Origin: Paratractidigestivibacter faecalis
GTDB taxonomy: Bacteria > Actinomycetota > Coriobacteriia > Coriobacteriales > Atopobiaceae
Reading direction: 5' to 3'
NCBI RefSeq assembly: GCF_003416765.1
Contig: NZ_QSNG01000001.1
Coordinates: 1,886,742-1,950,741 of the forward strand
DNA: 64,000 bases
Shown one piece after another: positions 1-8,330 of this stretch; within the stretch, counting starts at the first letter, position 1, and the number at the start of each line of letters is the position of its first letter. Below the pieces are notes generated by a model. The model made no database searches. It was not told the origin of the DNA and saw only the letters and a program-made list of their open reading frames with translations. Made by a program: the position numbers and the translations under genes.

Positions 1-65
1 CCTGCGACGACCCCATGCTCGCAGCCGCCGTCCACGGCCTTGCGGCCGCAGAGCTGAGGCAGTAG
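1..65 (+). CDS. 3' end of an unidentified gene (partial)
   Basis: An open frame enters the window at its left edge and stops at TAG (63-65). The visible end reads CDDPMLAAAVHGLAAAELRQ, an Ala-rich, probably helical tail. It converges on the helicase gene that ends at 115. Too little is visible to assign a family, and an accidental open frame cannot be excluded. No function is proposed. Confidence 0.35.
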   Translation, partial: CDDPMLAAAVHGLAAAELRQ

Positions 66-114
66 GGCCAAAATAACGCGAAGAGGGACCCCGCTGGCCC
101 TGGTCGGCCCCGGC

Positions 115-3042
115 TTACCCCTGACTCTGCCGCCAGAACTCTATGTAGCGTCGGACGTTGGCGGAGTCCAACATCTGCACGTTCTTGCTGGGCAGGCTCT
201 TGATGAACGTCTTGCCGTAGCGCTTGGTGGCCAGGCGCGAGTCGGCCAGCACCAGGACGCCGGAGTCGCTCGCGCTCCTGATGAGGCGCCCGGCGGCCTG
301 CTTGACGGAGATCACTGCCTCCGGCAGCGAGTACCTCCACCAGGCACGCTCCTCGCGGGCATCGCGCTCGCGGACCAGCGGGTCATTGGGGCTGGCAAAC
401 GGCAGCTTGGGAATCACCACGCAGCGCAGCGTGTCTCCCTGCGCGTCAAACCCCTCCCAGAAGGACTTGAGCGCCAGCAGAGAAAGGCTCTCCTCCTTCA
501 TGAAGCGGTCGCGAAGGCGGCGCGGGCTGGTGCCGCGCTCCTGGCAGGCCAGGTCAAGGCCCTCGGCGGCCAGACGCGGGCGCAGCCCCTCGTAGACGCG
601 CTCCATGTCGCGCCTGTTGGTGAACAGCGTCAGCACCGAGCCGCCCATGGAGACGTGCACGTCAAACAGCAGGTCCTCCAGCGCGCCGATGTAGGCGCGG
701 TCGCTGGGCGCCGGCATGTCCTTTGCAACCACCGCGGCCATGTGCGAGTCGTAGTCAAAGCTCGAGTCAAGCCGCAGAGCGCGGTGCTTGCCCTCCGGCA
801 GCCTGGAAAGGCCCACGCCCTCGTTGAAGTGCTTGAAGTCGTCGCCAACAGCAATGGTCGCGCTGGTAAAGACAACGCTCTCCATCTCGGGCAGCCAGCG
901 CTCGGCAAGGTCCGCGCCCACGTCGATCTTCTCGGCAACAAGGCGCTCGGCGGCCATACGGCGCTTGGAGCGGCTGAGCTGCGCAGAGTAGACGTAGCGG
1001 TCGTCCTCGCCGTCGCAGATAAGGCGGATGCCGGCCAGCAGATCACCCAGGAACCTGCAGGACTCGCCCAGGTCGGCCGCCAGCTGGGGAGAAGCCCCCG
1101 CCAGAAACGCCTGCGCCTCCTTGAGCTGCTTGACGCCCTCTGCCAGCACGGACGCAGCCTTCTGGCCGCAGTCGCGCACGGCTCCCCACTCTTCGCTGGC
1201 GCGCACGTCGGCGTCAATCCACAGGGTCATGAGGTCGTAGCCGCCGTCGGAGCGGGCCAGGCCGGCCAACTCGTGCACGGCCACAAAGAGGTCCGCCACG
1301 TCCACGGAGGCGCGGGCCACCGTTGCGGCGGCTTTGGTCAGAAGCCCCTGGATGGTGGTGGACCCGTCCAGCATGGCGGACTGCACCAGCAGACTGTGGA
1401 TGACGCCGGTCTTGGTGCCGCCGAGCAGCTCAAACGCCATGCGGGCCTCTTCGCCGGAGACCTCCACGGCCCACTGGCGGCGCGCCTCGGACTCAAACGC
1501 GTGGGCCTCGTCGATGACCCAGTGGCGCACCGGCGGCAGGATCTTGCCCTCGGCCTCCACGTTGCGCAGCAGCAGCGAGTGGTTGGTCACCACCACGTCC
1601 GAGCTGGCCGCACGGCGACGGGCACCGTGGAGCAGGCACTCGTTGGGGTAGTACGGGCAGCGCGCGTGCAGGCACTCGCCGGACTTGATGGTGAGCATCT
1701 GGCGCGGCACGTATCGCCAGCGAATTCCCAGCGCGTCCAGGTCTCCGTCGGGGGACTGGCAGGCAAACGCATAGGTCACGGCTATGGCCGTGAGCATGTC
1801 CCCGCCCACGGCGTTATCGGAGCGGCCGTCGTGCTGCGCCAGCGAGAAGGGCAACTCGTCCTTGACCGCGCGGTCAAGGCGGTGCAGACACGGGTAGTGG
1901 TCGTAGCCCTTGAGACTGGCGAAGGTCAGGCCGTGCGGCAGGGCCTCCGCCAGGGCCGGCAGCTCGTGGGAGACCAGCTGGTCAGTGAGGGCATTTGTCT
2001 TTGTGGCCACGCCCACGGTGACATTGTTGCGCTGGGCAAAGAGCACCTCGGGCAGCAGGTACGCCACGGACTTGCCCACGCCGGTGCCGGCCTCTATGGC
2101 GCGGTGCGTGGAGGTTGCCAGGGCGTCGGCCACCTCGCAGGACATCTGGACCTGCTCGGGGCGGCTCTCCAGGCGCTCGTACATGCGGGCCACGGCGCCC
2201 GCGGAGCCAAACTCCTCGCGCACCTCGGTGGCGGCGACGGGCTTGACGTGGTCCTTCTCGGCTGCGTCGTCGCGCTGCTTGGCCACGGACTCTCCCAGCA
2301 GCTGCGCGCGCACTCCCTTGAGCGAGAAGCGCACGGGGCCGTCGGCGAGCGCCAGGTGAGAGAGCACCGGGCGGAAGGGCCAGTCAATCTCGGGGTGCAT
2401 GTCTGCCAGGTGGCCGAGCAGCCCCGCCGGCAGGTCGGTGAGGGCACACAGGATGATGCGCCACATGCCGCAGAGGGCTGCCACGTCGTCGCCGGCGCGG
2501 TGGGTCACGGAGGCGCAGTCAAAGGCCTCCGCCATGTCCGCAAGGCGGTGAGAAGAGAGGCGCGGCAGGGCGATGCGTGACAGCGCCAGCGTGTCTATCC
2601 AGGTGTCCGAGACGTTCACGCCGCCGGGGACGGCCTCCACGAAGGTGCGGTCAAAGGTGGCGTTGTGGGCCAGCACCGGGGCGCCACCCACAAAGTCCGC
2701 CAGGGCCGCCACGGCCTCGCGGGCGTCCGGGGCGTCTGCCACGTCCACCTGGCTGATGCCCGTGAGCTGCACGATCTCTGCCGGGATGAGGCAGTGCGGG
2801 TTGACGAAGGTCTCGAAGGTCTCCACGACCTCGCGGCCGCGCAGGCGGGCGGCAGAGATCTCTATGAGCGTGCAGTCCTTGAACGAGAGGCCCGTGGTCT
2901 CGGTGTCAAGGACCACAACGTCGTCCTCGAGCAGGCCAAACTGCTGGGTATGGGCACGCTCGGCAAGCGTCGCGTAGGCCGCGCGGACAGAGGCCGGCGT
3001 GCAGGGAAGGATGAGGTCATCCAGCGTCTTGGATTGGGTCAT
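115..3042 (-). CDS. dinG: DnaQ-type exonuclease fused to DinG-type helicase
   Basis: 975 residues with two enzyme modules. Residues about 40-200 form a DEDDh 3'-5' exonuclease: ExoI DTETTG, ExoII VLAHNATFD, ExoIII HRAGDDVAA. The rest is an XPD/DinG-like superfamily 2 helicase with Walker A (AGTGVGKS), a DEAH-type Walker B (VIDEAHAF), and a cysteine group (SGECLHARCPYYPNEC) that in this family holds an Fe-S cluster between motifs I and II. The family unwinds DNA in a 5'-3' direction in repair and in removing R-loops or stalled-fork structures. Same fused architecture as Firmicutes/Actinobacteria DinG. The ATG at 3042 follows a weak GAGG. It lies 69 bp downstream of ddl on the same strand and may be co-transcribed, although a palindrome (3086-3114) sits between them. 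The family call is secure; the cellular role is inferred. Confidence 0.9.
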   Translation of the reverse strand: MTQSKTLDDLILPCTPASVRAAYATLAERAHTQQFGLLEDDVVVLDTETTGLSFKDCTLIEISAARLRGREVVETFETFVNPHCLIPAEIVQLTGISQVDVADAPDAREAVAALADFVGGAPVLAHNATFDRTFVEAVPGGVNVSDTWIDTLALSRIALPRLSSHRLADMAEAFDCASVTHRAGDDVAALCGMWRIILCALTDLPAGLLGHLADMHPEIDWPFRPVLSHLALADGPVRFSLKGVRAQLLGESVAKQRDDAAEKDHVKPVAATEVREEFGSAGAVARMYERLESRPEQVQMSCEVADALATSTHRAIEAGTGVGKSVAYLLPEVLFAQRNNVTVGVATKTNALTDQLVSHELPALAEALPHGLTFASLKGYDHYPCLHRLDRAVKDELPFSLAQHDGRSDNAVGGDMLTAIAVTYAFACQSPDGDLDALGIRWRYVPRQMLTIKSGECLHARCPYYPNECLLHGARRRAASSDVVVTNHSLLLRNVEAEGKILPPVRHWVIDEAHAFESEARRQWAVEVSGEEARMAFELLGGTKTGVIHSLLVQSAMLDGSTTIQGLLTKAAATVARASVDVADLFVAVHELAGLARSDGGYDLMTLWIDADVRASEEWGAVRDCGQKAASVLAEGVKQLKEAQAFLAGASPQLAADLGESCRFLGDLLAGIRLICDGEDDRYVYSAQLSRSKRRMAAERLVAEKIDVGADLAERWLPEMESVVFTSATIAVGDDFKHFNEGVGLSRLPEGKHRALRLDSSFDYDSHMAAVVAKDMPAPSDRAYIGALEDLLFDVHVSMGGSVLTLFTNRRDMERVYEGLRPRLAAEGLDLACQERGTSPRRLRDRFMKEESLSLLALKSFWEGFDAQGDTLRCVVIPKLPFASPNDPLVRERDAREERAWWRYSLPEAVISVKQAAGRLIRSASDSGVLVLADSRLATKRYGKTFIKSLPSKNVQMLDSANVRRYIEFWRQSQG

Positions 3043-3085
3043 CTAGGTGTCTACCTCGGGTTCTCTAGCGGGTTGGGTGCCTGAA

Positions 3086-3114
3086 TGAGATAAAGGGACT
3101 GTCCCTTTTTCTCA
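3086..3114. repeat. GGGAC/GTCCC palindrome overlapping the ddl stop codon
   Basis: Two 14-base arms (3086-3099 and 3101-3114) match at 13 of 14 positions around a single central base. The core is AAAGGGAC-T-GTCCCTTT. The right arm includes the ddl stop codon (3112-3114). The same core recurs at 16745-16759 in dciA and 22031-22059 after gyrA. As RNA it would fold into a hairpin and may act as a weak terminator or attenuator for ddl. Confidence 0.8.
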
Positions 3115-4065
3115 GGCCTCGAGGGCAAGCTCGACGAAGCGGGTGCAGAGCTGCGGGAACTCTATGCCGGCGTGGCGGGCGGAGTCGGGCAGGAGGCTGC
3201 TTGCGGTCATGCCCGGGATGGTGTTGGTCTCCAGGATGACGGGCTCGCCCGCGGCGGTGACGATGAAGTCGCTGCGAGAGCAGCCGCGGCAGCCAAGGGC
3301 CTTGTGGGCGCGGCAGGCCATATCCTGCGCAAGGGCGTAGACCTCGGGAGAAAGGCGCGCCGGAATGATGTGGTGAAGCGCGGAGGGCTCGTACTTGACC
3401 TTGAGGTCGTAGAACTCGGCGTCGTAGGCAATCTCCACCACGGGCAGGGCCTCGGGCTCGTCGTTGCCAATGACGGGCACGGTGATCTCGGTGCCCTCGA
3501 TGCACTCCTCCACAAGCACCCTCTGCCCGGCGGAGCCGGCCAGCTCGATGGCGGCCGCAAGCTCCTCGCGGCTGTTGACGCGGCTGATGCCAAAGCTGGA
3601 GCCGTTGCCGCAGGGTTTGACAAAGAGCGGCAGGCCCAGGTTCTGGATGACGGCGTCCACCTGCTCCTCGGTGAGGACGGTGCCGGGCCTCATGTCAAAG
3701 CCGCGCGGCGCGCGAATGCCCGCTGAGCGGTAGACGGCCTTGGCAAACTCCTTCTCGGTGCCCACGGCGCTGGCAAGCACGCCAGAGAACGCGTAGGGGA
3801 TGTGGAGTATCTCGAGGAAGCCCTGGATGCAGCCGTCCTCGCCGTAGCGGCCGTGAAGCGCGGGGAAGGCCACGTCGTAGCCGCCGGCCACGAGCCTCTG
3901 CGGAAAGTCCTTCTCGGCAATGTCATAGAGGTCTACCTGCGCAAACCCAGCGTCGAGAAGTGCCTGGCGGCACTGAGTGCCAGACTGCATGGAGATGTCC
4001 CTCTCGTCTGACCAGCCACCGGCCAGAACGGCCACCCTGAGGGTCTTGAGTTGCTCTGCGTCCAT
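3112..4065 (-). CDS. ddl: D-alanine--D-alanine ligase
   Basis: 317 residues, normal length. It makes the D-Ala-D-Ala dipeptide for peptidoglycan precursors in the cytoplasm. ATP-grasp features seen: the N-terminal VAVLAGGWSDERDISM start, GRYGEDG, the FVKPCGNGSSFG ATP-binding strand-loop, and the ILETNTIPGMT metal/substrate signature near the C-terminus. The start ATG at 4065 has an AAGGAGC ribosome site about five bases upstream. It is divergent from rlmN (start 4204), so the roughly 140 bp between them should hold two promoters. It is followed by the dinG-type gene. The last codon lies in a palindromic repeat, which suggests the repeat supplied the present stop. Confidence 0.95.
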   Translation of the reverse strand: MDAEQLKTLRVAVLAGGWSDERDISMQSGTQCRQALLDAGFAQVDLYDIAEKDFPQRLVAGGYDVAFPALHGRYGEDGCIQGFLEILHIPYAFSGVLASAVGTEKEFAKAVYRSAGIRAPRGFDMRPGTVLTEEQVDAVIQNLGLPLFVKPCGNGSSFGISRVNSREELAAAIELAGSAGQRVLVEECIEGTEITVPVIGNDEPEALPVVEIAYDAEFYDLKVKYEPSALHHIIPARLSPEVYALAQDMACRAHKALGCRGCSRSDFIVTAAGEPVILETNTIPGMTASSLLPDSARHAGIEFPQLCTRFVELALEA

Positions 4066-4203
4066 TGAAGCTCCTTAGCGGCAGGCCCACGAGCTGGTAT
4101 GCTCTTCAGGCAGTTAGTAAGTATCGTTCCCGTTGGTTGCCAACAGTGGTTTAGCTCTGTTGAGAATACTCCACCACGGGGATGCCACGCTGAGGGGAGC
4201 GTC

Positions 4204-5271
4204 ATGACCAATTCCACCAACGGTGGTTCCGGGGCGGCCGCGGGTCTTGTCAACCTGAAGTCGCTCTCTCACAAGGAGCTTGCGGAGCTCATCGAGTCCC
4301 TGGGGCAGCCCAGCTTCCGCACCAAGCAGGTCGAGGACTGGATCTGGAACAAGAACGTCAGTTCTCTGGACGAGATGACCAACCTGCCCAAGACGCTGCG
4401 CGAGGCACTTGCCGCCAAGGTCAGCGTGGGAGGCGTGGAGGAGGTTGCCCGCCAGGTCTCTTCTGACGGCAGCCGCAAGTACCTGCTGCGCTACCCCGAC
4501 GGTGTCACCGTCGAGTGCGTCGGCATGCCCACCAAGAACCGCCTTGCCGTCTGCGCCAGCACGCAGGCCGGATGCGCCATGGGCTGCGCCTTCTGCGCCA
4601 CCGGCGCCGCTGGCCTCACGCGCTCCCTCACGTCCGCAGAGATCTACGAGCAGGTCATGCACGTGCGCGATGACTTCAACACGCGCGTGACCAGCGTCGT
4701 CCTCATGGGCCAGGGCGAGCCGTTCATGAACTACGACGCCACTCTGGGCGCCCTGCGCAAGCTCAACAACCCTGACGGCGGCGGCATTGGCGCCCGTCAC
4801 CTCACTGTCTCCACCTGCGGCGTCATTCCCAACATCATCCGCTTTGCCAAGGAGCCGGAGCAGTTCACGCTGGCCGTCTCCCTGCACTCCGCGGTGCAGT
4901 CCACCCGCAACGCGCTCATGCCGGGCGTCAAGAAGTACTCCCTGGTCAACCTGTACAACACCATGGGCGAGTACGTGAACAAGACCGGTCGCCGTCCCAC
5001 TTACGAGTACGCGCTCATCGGTGGCGTCAACGACACGGGAGAGGAGCTCAACGCGCTGTGCGACTTCTGCAAGGGCACGCTGGCGCACGTCAACCTCATC
5101 CAGCTCAACGAGGTCAGTGGCTCCAAGTTCAAGCCTTCCACGCCGCAGCGCGCTCAGGACTTTGTGCAGCGCCTTGCGCGCGTTGGCGTCGAGGCCACCA
5201 TCAGGAACTCCCGCGGGTCCGACATTGACGCAGCCTGCGGTCAGCTCCGGCAGCGCATGGCGGGAAAGTAG
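4204..5271 (+). CDS. rlmN: 23S rRNA (adenine2503-C2)/tRNA (A37) methyltransferase
   Basis: 355 residues from ATG 4204, which follows a GAGGGGAG ribosome site; an upstream in-frame start at 4099 lacks one. Radical-SAM enzyme: the CxxxCxxC cluster motif is present as CAMGCAFC. The conserved GQGEPFMNYD, HLTVSTCGV and LHSA blocks and the C-terminal INLIQLNE/RNSRGSDIDAACGQL region containing the methyl-carrying cysteine are all visible. RlmN methylates A2503 in the peptidyl-transferase centre and A37 of some tRNAs. It stands alone on the plus strand left of the origin, against replication direction, and ends in a good terminator at 5296-5340. Confidence 0.95.
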   Translation: MTNSTNGGSGAAAGLVNLKSLSHKELAELIESLGQPSFRTKQVEDWIWNKNVSSLDEMTNLPKTLREALAAKVSVGGVEEVARQVSSDGSRKYLLRYPDGVTVECVGMPTKNRLAVCASTQAGCAMGCAFCATGAAGLTRSLTSAEIYEQVMHVRDDFNTRVTSVVLMGQGEPFMNYDATLGALRKLNNPDGGGIGARHLTVSTCGVIPNIIRFAKEPEQFTLAVSLHSAVQSTRNALMPGVKKYSLVNLYNTMGEYVNKTGRRPTYEYALIGGVNDTGEELNALCDFCKGTLAHVNLIQLNEVSGSKFKPSTPQRAQDFVQRLARVGVEATIRNSRGSDIDAACGQLRQRMAGK

Positions 5272-5295
5272 TCCCTCTTACTGCCCGAGTGACGC

Positions 5296-5340
5296 AAAGG
5301 TCGGTTACCTGCATTTCGCTGGTGACCGACCTTTTTCTTT
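5296..5340 (+). terminator. rlmN terminator
   Basis: Hairpin with arms AAAGGTCGGTTACC (5296-5309) and GGTGACCGACCTTT (5321-5334), one mismatch, 11-base loop, then TTCTTT. It ends the plus-strand rlmN transcript and faces the end of the par operon. Confidence 0.8.
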
Positions 5341-5379
5341 CACCTTTTGCCCTTTAGGCGAGAAGAACACGTGTTCTGT

Positions 5380-5622
5380 TTAGAATCCCAAAGCCTGCCA
5401 TTGAGCTGCAGTTGACTGGGCGTTTGGCAGCGGACTCTCGTCTTTCATCGTCACGCCCTGGGCATCCTCAACGATTTGACTGATTTTGTCGTAGGAGGAC
5501 TTGACCGAGGTGGCAGCTGACTTGAGCTGTGACTTGGCCTCATCGGAGAGACAGAACTTATAGAGATAGGCAGCCCCGATGGCGAGCAGACCCGCAGTTA
5601 CAAGCGTTGTCTTCACGCGCAC
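5380..5622 (-). CDS. Small membrane protein downstream of parB
   Basis: 80 residues. An N-terminal hydrophobic segment (about residues 7-25, TLVTAGLLAIGAAYLYKF) is followed by a polar helical stretch with Ser/Lys, resembling YtxH-type one-helix proteins, and a C-terminus ending in ALGF. It starts three bases after the parB stop on the same strand, so it is very likely translated from the parAB message. Function unknown. The position suggests a membrane-linked accessory to segregation, but nothing in the sequence proves it. Confidence 0.75.
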   Translation of the reverse strand: MRVKTTLVTAGLLAIGAAYLYKFCLSDEAKSQLKSAATSVKSSYDKISQIVEDAQGVTMKDESPLPNAQSTAAQWQALGF

Positions 5623-5624
5623 GG

Positions 5625-6497
5625 CTATTCATCTCCATACGGGTTCTGAGCAGCAATCATCTCCACGATGTGGGCAAGCATGTCCTCGTCGGCAAACTCT
5701 ATTTCAATCTTGTTCTTGCCGCGGACGTTCTTGATCTTGACGTTGGTGTTCAGAGCCTGACGGAGCTCGCGAGCCGCCCTCTTGAAGGACTGAGGGGCTG
5801 GCTCTCTCCTGGGCTTGGAAGGCTCTTCTGTGCCAGAAAATAGCGGGGCAAGACGTTCTGTCTGACGGACCGACAGATTCTCGTTGACGACCTTCTCTGC
5901 CAGTCTGATGCGGCCTTCCTCAGTGGGCACGGCAAGGATGGCACGGGCGTGCCCGGCAGTGATGCGGCCATTCTCAAGGAGATCCTGCACCTCACTAGGC
6001 AGGTCCATCAGCCTCAGCGTGTTGGTGATCGCGGACCTGGACTTTGAAAGAATCTTTGAGAGCTCCTCCTGTGTGAGGTCCTTCTCGTCAAGGAGCTGGC
6101 GGTAGCCACGGGCCTCCTCAAGGGGAGTCAGGTTGGAGCGCTGCAGGTTCTCGATGAGGGCAAGCTTGAAAACGTCCTCATCGGAAATCTCCCGGATGAC
6201 AACGGGAACCTCTTCAAGGCCCGCCAACTTTGCAGCCTGATATCGGCGCTCGCCAGCAACGATCTCGTAAGACGTTCCGTGCTTGCGAACAAGAATAGGC
6301 TGAAGGATGCCGTTCTGCTTGATTGAGTCCGCCAGCTCAGAGAGCTCGGTCTCATCAAAGGTCTTTCTTGGCTGTCCCTTGTTGGGCTTGACCTTGGAGA
6401 TGGGAAGAACCGAGTCTGACTTCATTGCTGCAGTCTCAGCATCAGCCTCACCCATCAGAGAGACGAGACCTTTTCCCAAACCAGCCTTCTTAGCCAC
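5625..6497 (-). CDS. parB: Chromosome-partitioning protein ParB (parS-binding CTPase)
   Basis: 290 residues. The order of parts is typical: an N-terminal Lys/Gly-rich stretch, a ParB/Srx core with GQPRKTFDETELSELADSI, the CTP-binding GERRYQAAK (box II), the helix-turn-helix KSRSAITNTLRLMDLP, and a C-terminal dimerisation domain ending FADEDMLAHIVEMIAAQ. It binds parS, spreads, and loads condensin near the origin. The GTG start at 6497 overlaps the parA end by eight bases, implying translational coupling. Four parS sites lie within 1.1 kb upstream. Confidence 0.96.
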   Translation of the reverse strand: MAKKAGLGKGLVSLMGEADAETAAMKSDSVLPISKVKPNKGQPRKTFDETELSELADSIKQNGILQPILVRKHGTSYEIVAGERRYQAAKLAGLEEVPVVIREISDEDVFKLALIENLQRSNLTPLEEARGYRQLLDEKDLTQEELSKILSKSRSAITNTLRLMDLPSEVQDLLENGRITAGHARAILAVPTEEGRIRLAEKVVNENLSVRQTERLAPLFSGTEEPSKPRREPAPQSFKRAARELRQALNTNVKIKNVRGKNKIEIEFADEDMLAHIVEMIAAQNPYGDE

Positions 6498-7290
6498 GGT
6501 TAATCACTTCCTTTGCAAGCTTTGCATAGGCAGAAGCACCCTTGGAAATGCGGGCATACATAGAAACTGGCATGCCATGGGAAGGCGCCTCAGCAATTTT
6601 GACGTTACGCGGAATGATGGTCTTGAACATCTTCTTACCAAAGAAGGCCTGAACCTCATCCACAACCTGCTTAGAGAGCGTTGTACGACTATCGAACATA
6701 GTCATAACAACGCCAAAGATTTCCAAATCAGGGTTCATGCGCTTCTTTACCATGTTCATGGATTCAAGAAGCTTAGTAACACCCTCAAGTGCGTAGTACT
6801 CACATTGAATCGGAATAATCAGCGAGTCTGCTGCGATGAGTGCATTGATTGTCAAAAGGCCTAAAGACGGGGGACAGTCGATGATTACGAAGTCAAACTC
6901 GTCCTTAACCGTCTCGAGGGCCTCTTTGAGCACAGATTCACGAGCCATCGTGTTGACAAGCTCGATTTCAGCACCTGCTAACTGAATGGTAGCTGGTGCA
7001 ACAAACACCTTCGGCTCGCAAGTCTCCTGAATTACATCGGCAATGGGCACGTTATTGAGAATGACGTCATAAATGTCGTTCTCAAGCTCATCCTTCTCGA
7101 TGCCAAAACCGCTGGAAGCATTTCCCTGCGGGTCAAAGTCAACGATAAGCACCTTTTTGTTGGCCTCGCCAAGACAAGCAGCAAGGTTAATCACCGTTGT
7201 AGACTTGCCAACACCGCCCTTTTGGTTAATCGTCGCAATAACCCTCGTGTTGCGACTGGGAAGTCCTCGTTTCACGTCTGTATAGCTCAC
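6490..7290 (-). CDS. parA: Chromosome-partitioning ATPase ParA/Soj
   Basis: 266 residues from GTG 7290, chosen because GGAGGG sits five bases upstream; a TTG at 7302 lies inside that ribosome site. Deviant Walker A motif KGGVGKST near the N-terminus, switch region with DFDPQGNASSG, Walker B VIIDCPPSLG. ParA forms DNA-bound ATP dimers whose hydrolysis is stimulated by ParB and helps move origins apart. It is first in a tight parA-parB-small-protein unit. The parS cluster between rsmG and parA overlaps its probable promoter region, so ParB binding there could autoregulate the operon (inference). Confidence 0.95.
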   Translation of the reverse strand: MSYTDVKRGLPSRNTRVIATINQKGGVGKSTTVINLAACLGEANKKVLIVDFDPQGNASSGFGIEKDELENDIYDVILNNVPIADVIQETCEPKVFVAPATIQLAGAEIELVNTMARESVLKEALETVKDEFDFVIIDCPPSLGLLTINALIAADSLIIPIQCEYYALEGVTKLLESMNMVKKRMNPDLEIFGVVMTMFDSRTTLSKQVVDEVQAFFGKKMFKTIIPRNVKIAEAPSHGMPVSMYARISKGASAYAKLAKEVINRG

Positions 7291-7353
7291 GTGACCCTCC
7301 AAATGCAGTTCGTTGGCCTATGTAGATGGTGATTGGACTACATCATACGAGAA

Positions 7354-7369
7354 TGTTCCACGTGAAACA
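7354..7369. promoter_or_regulatory. parS site 1
   Basis: TGTTCCACGTGAAACA, one mismatch from the consensus TGTTTCACGTGAAACA. It lies upstream of parA. Confidence 0.92.
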
Positions 7370-7400
7370 TTGTGATTCTCAACCTCTTTTGATTGGCATA

Positions 7401-7416
7401 TGTTTCACGTGGAACA
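7401..7416. promoter_or_regulatory. parS site 2
   Basis: TGTTTCACGTGGAACA, one mismatch from consensus. It lies 31 bp beyond site 1 in the rsmG-parA gap. Confidence 0.92.
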
Positions 7417-7421
7417 TGAAT

Positions 7422-7453
7422 GGCCCTAACGTTTCACGTGAAACGTTAGGGCC
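7422..7453. promoter_or_regulatory. parS site 3 inside a 32-bp perfect palindrome
   Basis: The core CGTTTCACGTGAAACG (7430-7445) is a parS with both outer bases changed. It is extended to a perfect palindrome of 32 bp (7422-7453) by GGCCCTAA and TTAGGGCC. There is no following T-run on either strand, so it is read as a ParB site, although it could also fold as RNA at the end of the rsmG message. Confidence 0.85.
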
Positions 7454-7488
7454 CTTAATATCAGTGAATTCGAATTGGACTTATACGA

Positions 7489-8226
7489 CTAAATACCCAG
7501 CGGCTGATTCTTAGCCATTCCGTTCTGTCTCGGCAGCTTGATCTTAGACATGGCAATCTTCTGATACTGCAGAATCTCACGATGCCCAAGACCGTTAGGC
7601 AGCTCGCATGTTTCACGTGAAACAAACTTCATGCCACAGATCTTTGCCGCACGGTTGGCAGCAGACAACTCGTCCTCAGTCGGATTAGCCTTCTCAAGAA
7701 CAAGAAACCCGTTCTTCTTGAGCAGCGGAGCCGCATACTCAACCAGAACATTGGACTGAGCCACGGCACGTGCAAACACATACGAGAAGGACTCAGGCCT
7801 CTCCAAGGCCAACTCTTCAGCCCTCACATGAAGAGCTTCGACGTTGTCCAACCCAAGCACCGTAGCAAAGTCATTGACTGCATTGACCTTCTTGCCAACA
7901 GAGTCAATCAACACCGCATGGGCACCCGTAGCAATGGCCAGAGGGATGCCAGGGAAGCCAGCACCAGTGCCTACGTCCAAAACGACGTCCTGAGAGCCTA
8001 TCTGAGACGAGATAAAGGCAAGGGGCATAAGAGAGTCCAGGCAATGCAAGACAAGGCCTTCAGCAGGCTCCGTGATCCTCGTAAGGTTGACAACTTTGTT
8101 CTTCTCGATAACGAGGTCCAAATGGGCAACCATGAGACAGGCCTGATTCTCAGTCAAAGGGATGCCATAGTCATTCACATATTCAAGGAGCCTCTGCTCA
8201 AGGTCTCTTCTAAGCTCAATGTCCAA
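7489..8226 (-). CDS. rsmG: 16S rRNA (guanine527-N7)-methyltransferase
   Basis: 245 residues, class I SAM methyltransferase with motif I DVGTGAGFPGIPLAIA and the family block HCLDSL before it. RsmG (GidB) modifies G527 of 16S rRNA; its loss is known to give low-level streptomycin resistance. The start is TTG at 8226, with AGGAGG seven bases upstream; no ATG is available there. A perfect parS site lies inside its 3' part and is translated as VSRET, so codons there serve two purposes. It is separated from khpB by a terminator, so it probably has its own promoter. Confidence 0.94.
   Translation of the reverse strand: MDIELRRDLEQRLLEYVNDYGIPLTENQACLMVAHLDLVIEKNKVVNLTRITEPAEGLVLHCLDSLMPLAFISSQIGSQDVVLDVGTGAGFPGIPLAIATGAHAVLIDSVGKKVNAVNDFATVLGLDNVEALHVRAEELALERPESFSYVFARAVAQSNVLVEYAAPLLKKNGFLVLEKANPTEDELSAANRAAKICGMKFVSRETCELPNGLGHREILQYQKIAMSKIKLPRQNGMAKNQPLGI
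7609..7624. promoter_or_regulatory. parS site 4 (perfect consensus) within rsmG
   Basis: Exact TGTTTCACGTGAAACA, the strongest of the four sites, embedded in rsmG coding sequence. Confidence 0.96.
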
Positions 8227-8275
8227 AATATGCCTCCTGCCAAAAACTCACGACACAAGAAGTTTTGTCATATAA

Positions 8276-8306
8276 GAAAAGGGAGGGTGAGAAACTCACC
8301 CTCCCT
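8276..8306 (-). terminator. khpB terminator
   Basis: Perfect 11-bp arms GGGAGGGTGAG (8281-8291) and CTCACCCTCCC (8295-8305) with a 3-base loop. On the minus strand the stem is followed by TTTTCTTATAT. It ends the rpmH-khpB transcript before rsmG. Confidence 0.9.
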
Positions 8307-8330
8307 AGAGAATAGCCTATGTAGCTGGTC

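Noticed and set aside
655-2580. Long open frame on the plus strand opposite the exonuclease-helicase gene
   Set aside because: High GC makes long antisense frames common; composition (His/Gly/Val runs) is not protein-like and no ribosome site fits.
7269-7278. TTTCACGT near the parA start as a fifth parS
   Set aside because: Only half of the 16-bp site is present.
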